From: Prochlorococcus sp. AG-418-I21
GTDB taxonomy: Bacteria > Cyanobacteriota > Cyanobacteriia > PCC-6307 > Cyanobiaceae
Direction of reading: 5' to 3'
Length of the DNA stretch: 64,000 nt
Assembly: GCA_003214115.1 (NCBI GenBank)
Contig: QCMA01000002.1
Coordinates: 1-64,000 of the forward strand
In this document: positions 62,850-64,000 of the stretch, piece after piece
How positions within the stretch are numbered: position 1 is the stretch's first letter
Layout: the number at the start of each line of letters is the position of its first letter
Notes under the pieces: generated by a model
What the model saw: the letters and a program-made list of their open reading frames with translations, nothing else
Databases searched by the model: none
Told to the model about the DNA's origin: nothing
Made by a program: the position numbers and the translations under genes

Positions 62850-64000
62850 TCAGCAATCCTTCTCTAAAGAAATTTGACCTAAGCCCTTCATCATTTCCAG
62901 ATTTTGTTGACACAATGAAACTATTTCTTCATTTTTAAATCCATCTAAGAAAGCAAGCAATGATATTCCACCGGCACCTACACCTTCTTTTACATGACCT
63001 AATTCATAATCCTTCAATTCTTTGTATTTTGAAGATTTAAAATTTAAAGGACTTGCTAAACCTAATAATTTGACGTCATATTTTTCATTAATTAGATTTA
63101 ATAAAATATTTAGAGAATTATCTTTCACAAGCCACCCAGTTGTCGCAATAAAAACATCTTCAATAAATTCATCCTTATTTTTTTCATCTAATAATTCTAA
63201 TACAAGCAAAATGACTGCTAACATTTGACTTCCACCAGACAATATTACAGGTTGTTTTGCTATCCTTGCACCAATTAATAGACCCATTGAAAAAGCTTGG
63301 AAAGGATCACCTACCGCCGCAACAACATCAAAAGAGTCGAAATCAGCCTTGAAATTTGCATTTAAAAGTGCTCTTTTTACTACTTGTCTTCTCAGTTCTC
63401 TTGGAGCTTTAAATAAACTACTCCCAACTAAATTAGACACCTGCAACCCAAAAGCTTCCATTACTGCCTGAGCAGTTGTGGTGCCTCCCGGTACAGATTC
63501 AGAAATTAAAACTGATTGTTTTAAGGATTTTCCTATCGCAAGACCTTTTTCATAGAGATTTAAAACTCTCTCTTTAGTCATCGATTTACCAGTAGTAAGA
63601 CAATTTGATGGGCCCATATCTCTATCTTCTACAACCAAATGATTAAAATAAGGCTTTGCTCCTATTCCCAGAGGAACAATAACTGGATAAATATTTATGA
63701 GCTTTGAACAAACATGACTGATTAGGGCAGGAGTTACTCCTGCATTGAGAAGAGGCAATTTATATTTATGATCTTTTGAAGCACCCTCAAGCAAAAATTC
63801 GGCATCTGCAAGCGCAGTTGTTCTCCTTGATTTTGCACTAATACCTGCAGCGGAAATACCTGGAATTTGAGAAGTATTAGTGCCTGCAATTACAAGAAAT
63901 ATTTTTAAATTTTTAATATTCTTTTTTAGTTTTTTTATCTTATTAAATTGTCTTTTTTTGTTGGATTCATTTCCAAAAAAATTTATCCCTAATTCCGTAC
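62850..64000 (-). CDS. cobT: CobT-like (TIGR00303-type) nicotinate-nucleotide phosphoribosyltransferase-family protein, partial (N-terminus beyond window)
   Basis: VLISESVPGGTTTAQAVMEAFG, AVGDPFQAFSMGLLIGARIAKQPVILSGGSQM; the reading frame stays open upstream of the track start to the window edge (FLVIAGTNTSQIPGISAAGISAKSRRTTALADAEFLLEGASKDHK). Confidence 0.8.
   Translation of the reverse strand, partial: TELGINFFGNESNKKRQFNKIKKLKKNIKNLKIFLVIAGTNTSQIPGISAAGISAKSRRTTALADAEFLLEGASKDHKYKLPLLNAGVTPALISHVCSKLINIYPVIVPLGIGAKPYFNHLVVEDRDMGPSNCLTTGKSMTKERVLNLYEKGLAIGKSLKQSVLISESVPGGTTTAQAVMEAFGLQVSNLVGSSLFKAPRELRRQVVKRALLNANFKADFDSFDVVAAVGDPFQAFSMGLLIGARIAKQPVILSGGSQMLAVILLVLELLDEKNKDEFIEDVFIATTGWLVKDNSLNILLNLINEKYDVKLLGLASPLNFKSSKYKELKDYELGHVKEGVGAGGISLLAFLDGFKNEEIVSLCQQNLEMMKGLGQISLEKDC

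Overview
AT-rich, gene-dense cyanobacterial chromosome segment. Gene content (psb27, psaF-psaJ, petC-petA, tatC, hli, ctaA/ctaB/ctaCDE, cyAbrB, larC homolog, scattered B12 genes), very short spacers and low GC all point to a high-light type Prochlorococcus marinus core-genome region (an inference, not a database match). I can support about 60 protein genes, two tRNAs (Trp-CCA, Asp-GUC), several inverted repeats or terminators, three coding tandem repeats, and three small genes absent from the ORF track (hli, psaJ and a 59-aa membrane protein). Both window edges cut through genes: an HTH/resolvase-like protein on the left and a CobT-like protein on the right. I see no transposase, integrase, prophage, CRISPR array, toxin-antitoxin pair or obvious defence cassette, so this is mostly ordinary core genome. 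The items most worth a second look are: a perfect 45-bp coding tandem repeat in an uncharacterised gene convergent with a repeat-tailed groEL; a TPR-like domain fused N-terminally to an internal lipobox (DUF3153-type protein); a SLOG-like gene paired with a BioD-like/DRTGG-type gene; and the CobT-like gene in a lineage known for pseudocobalamin.
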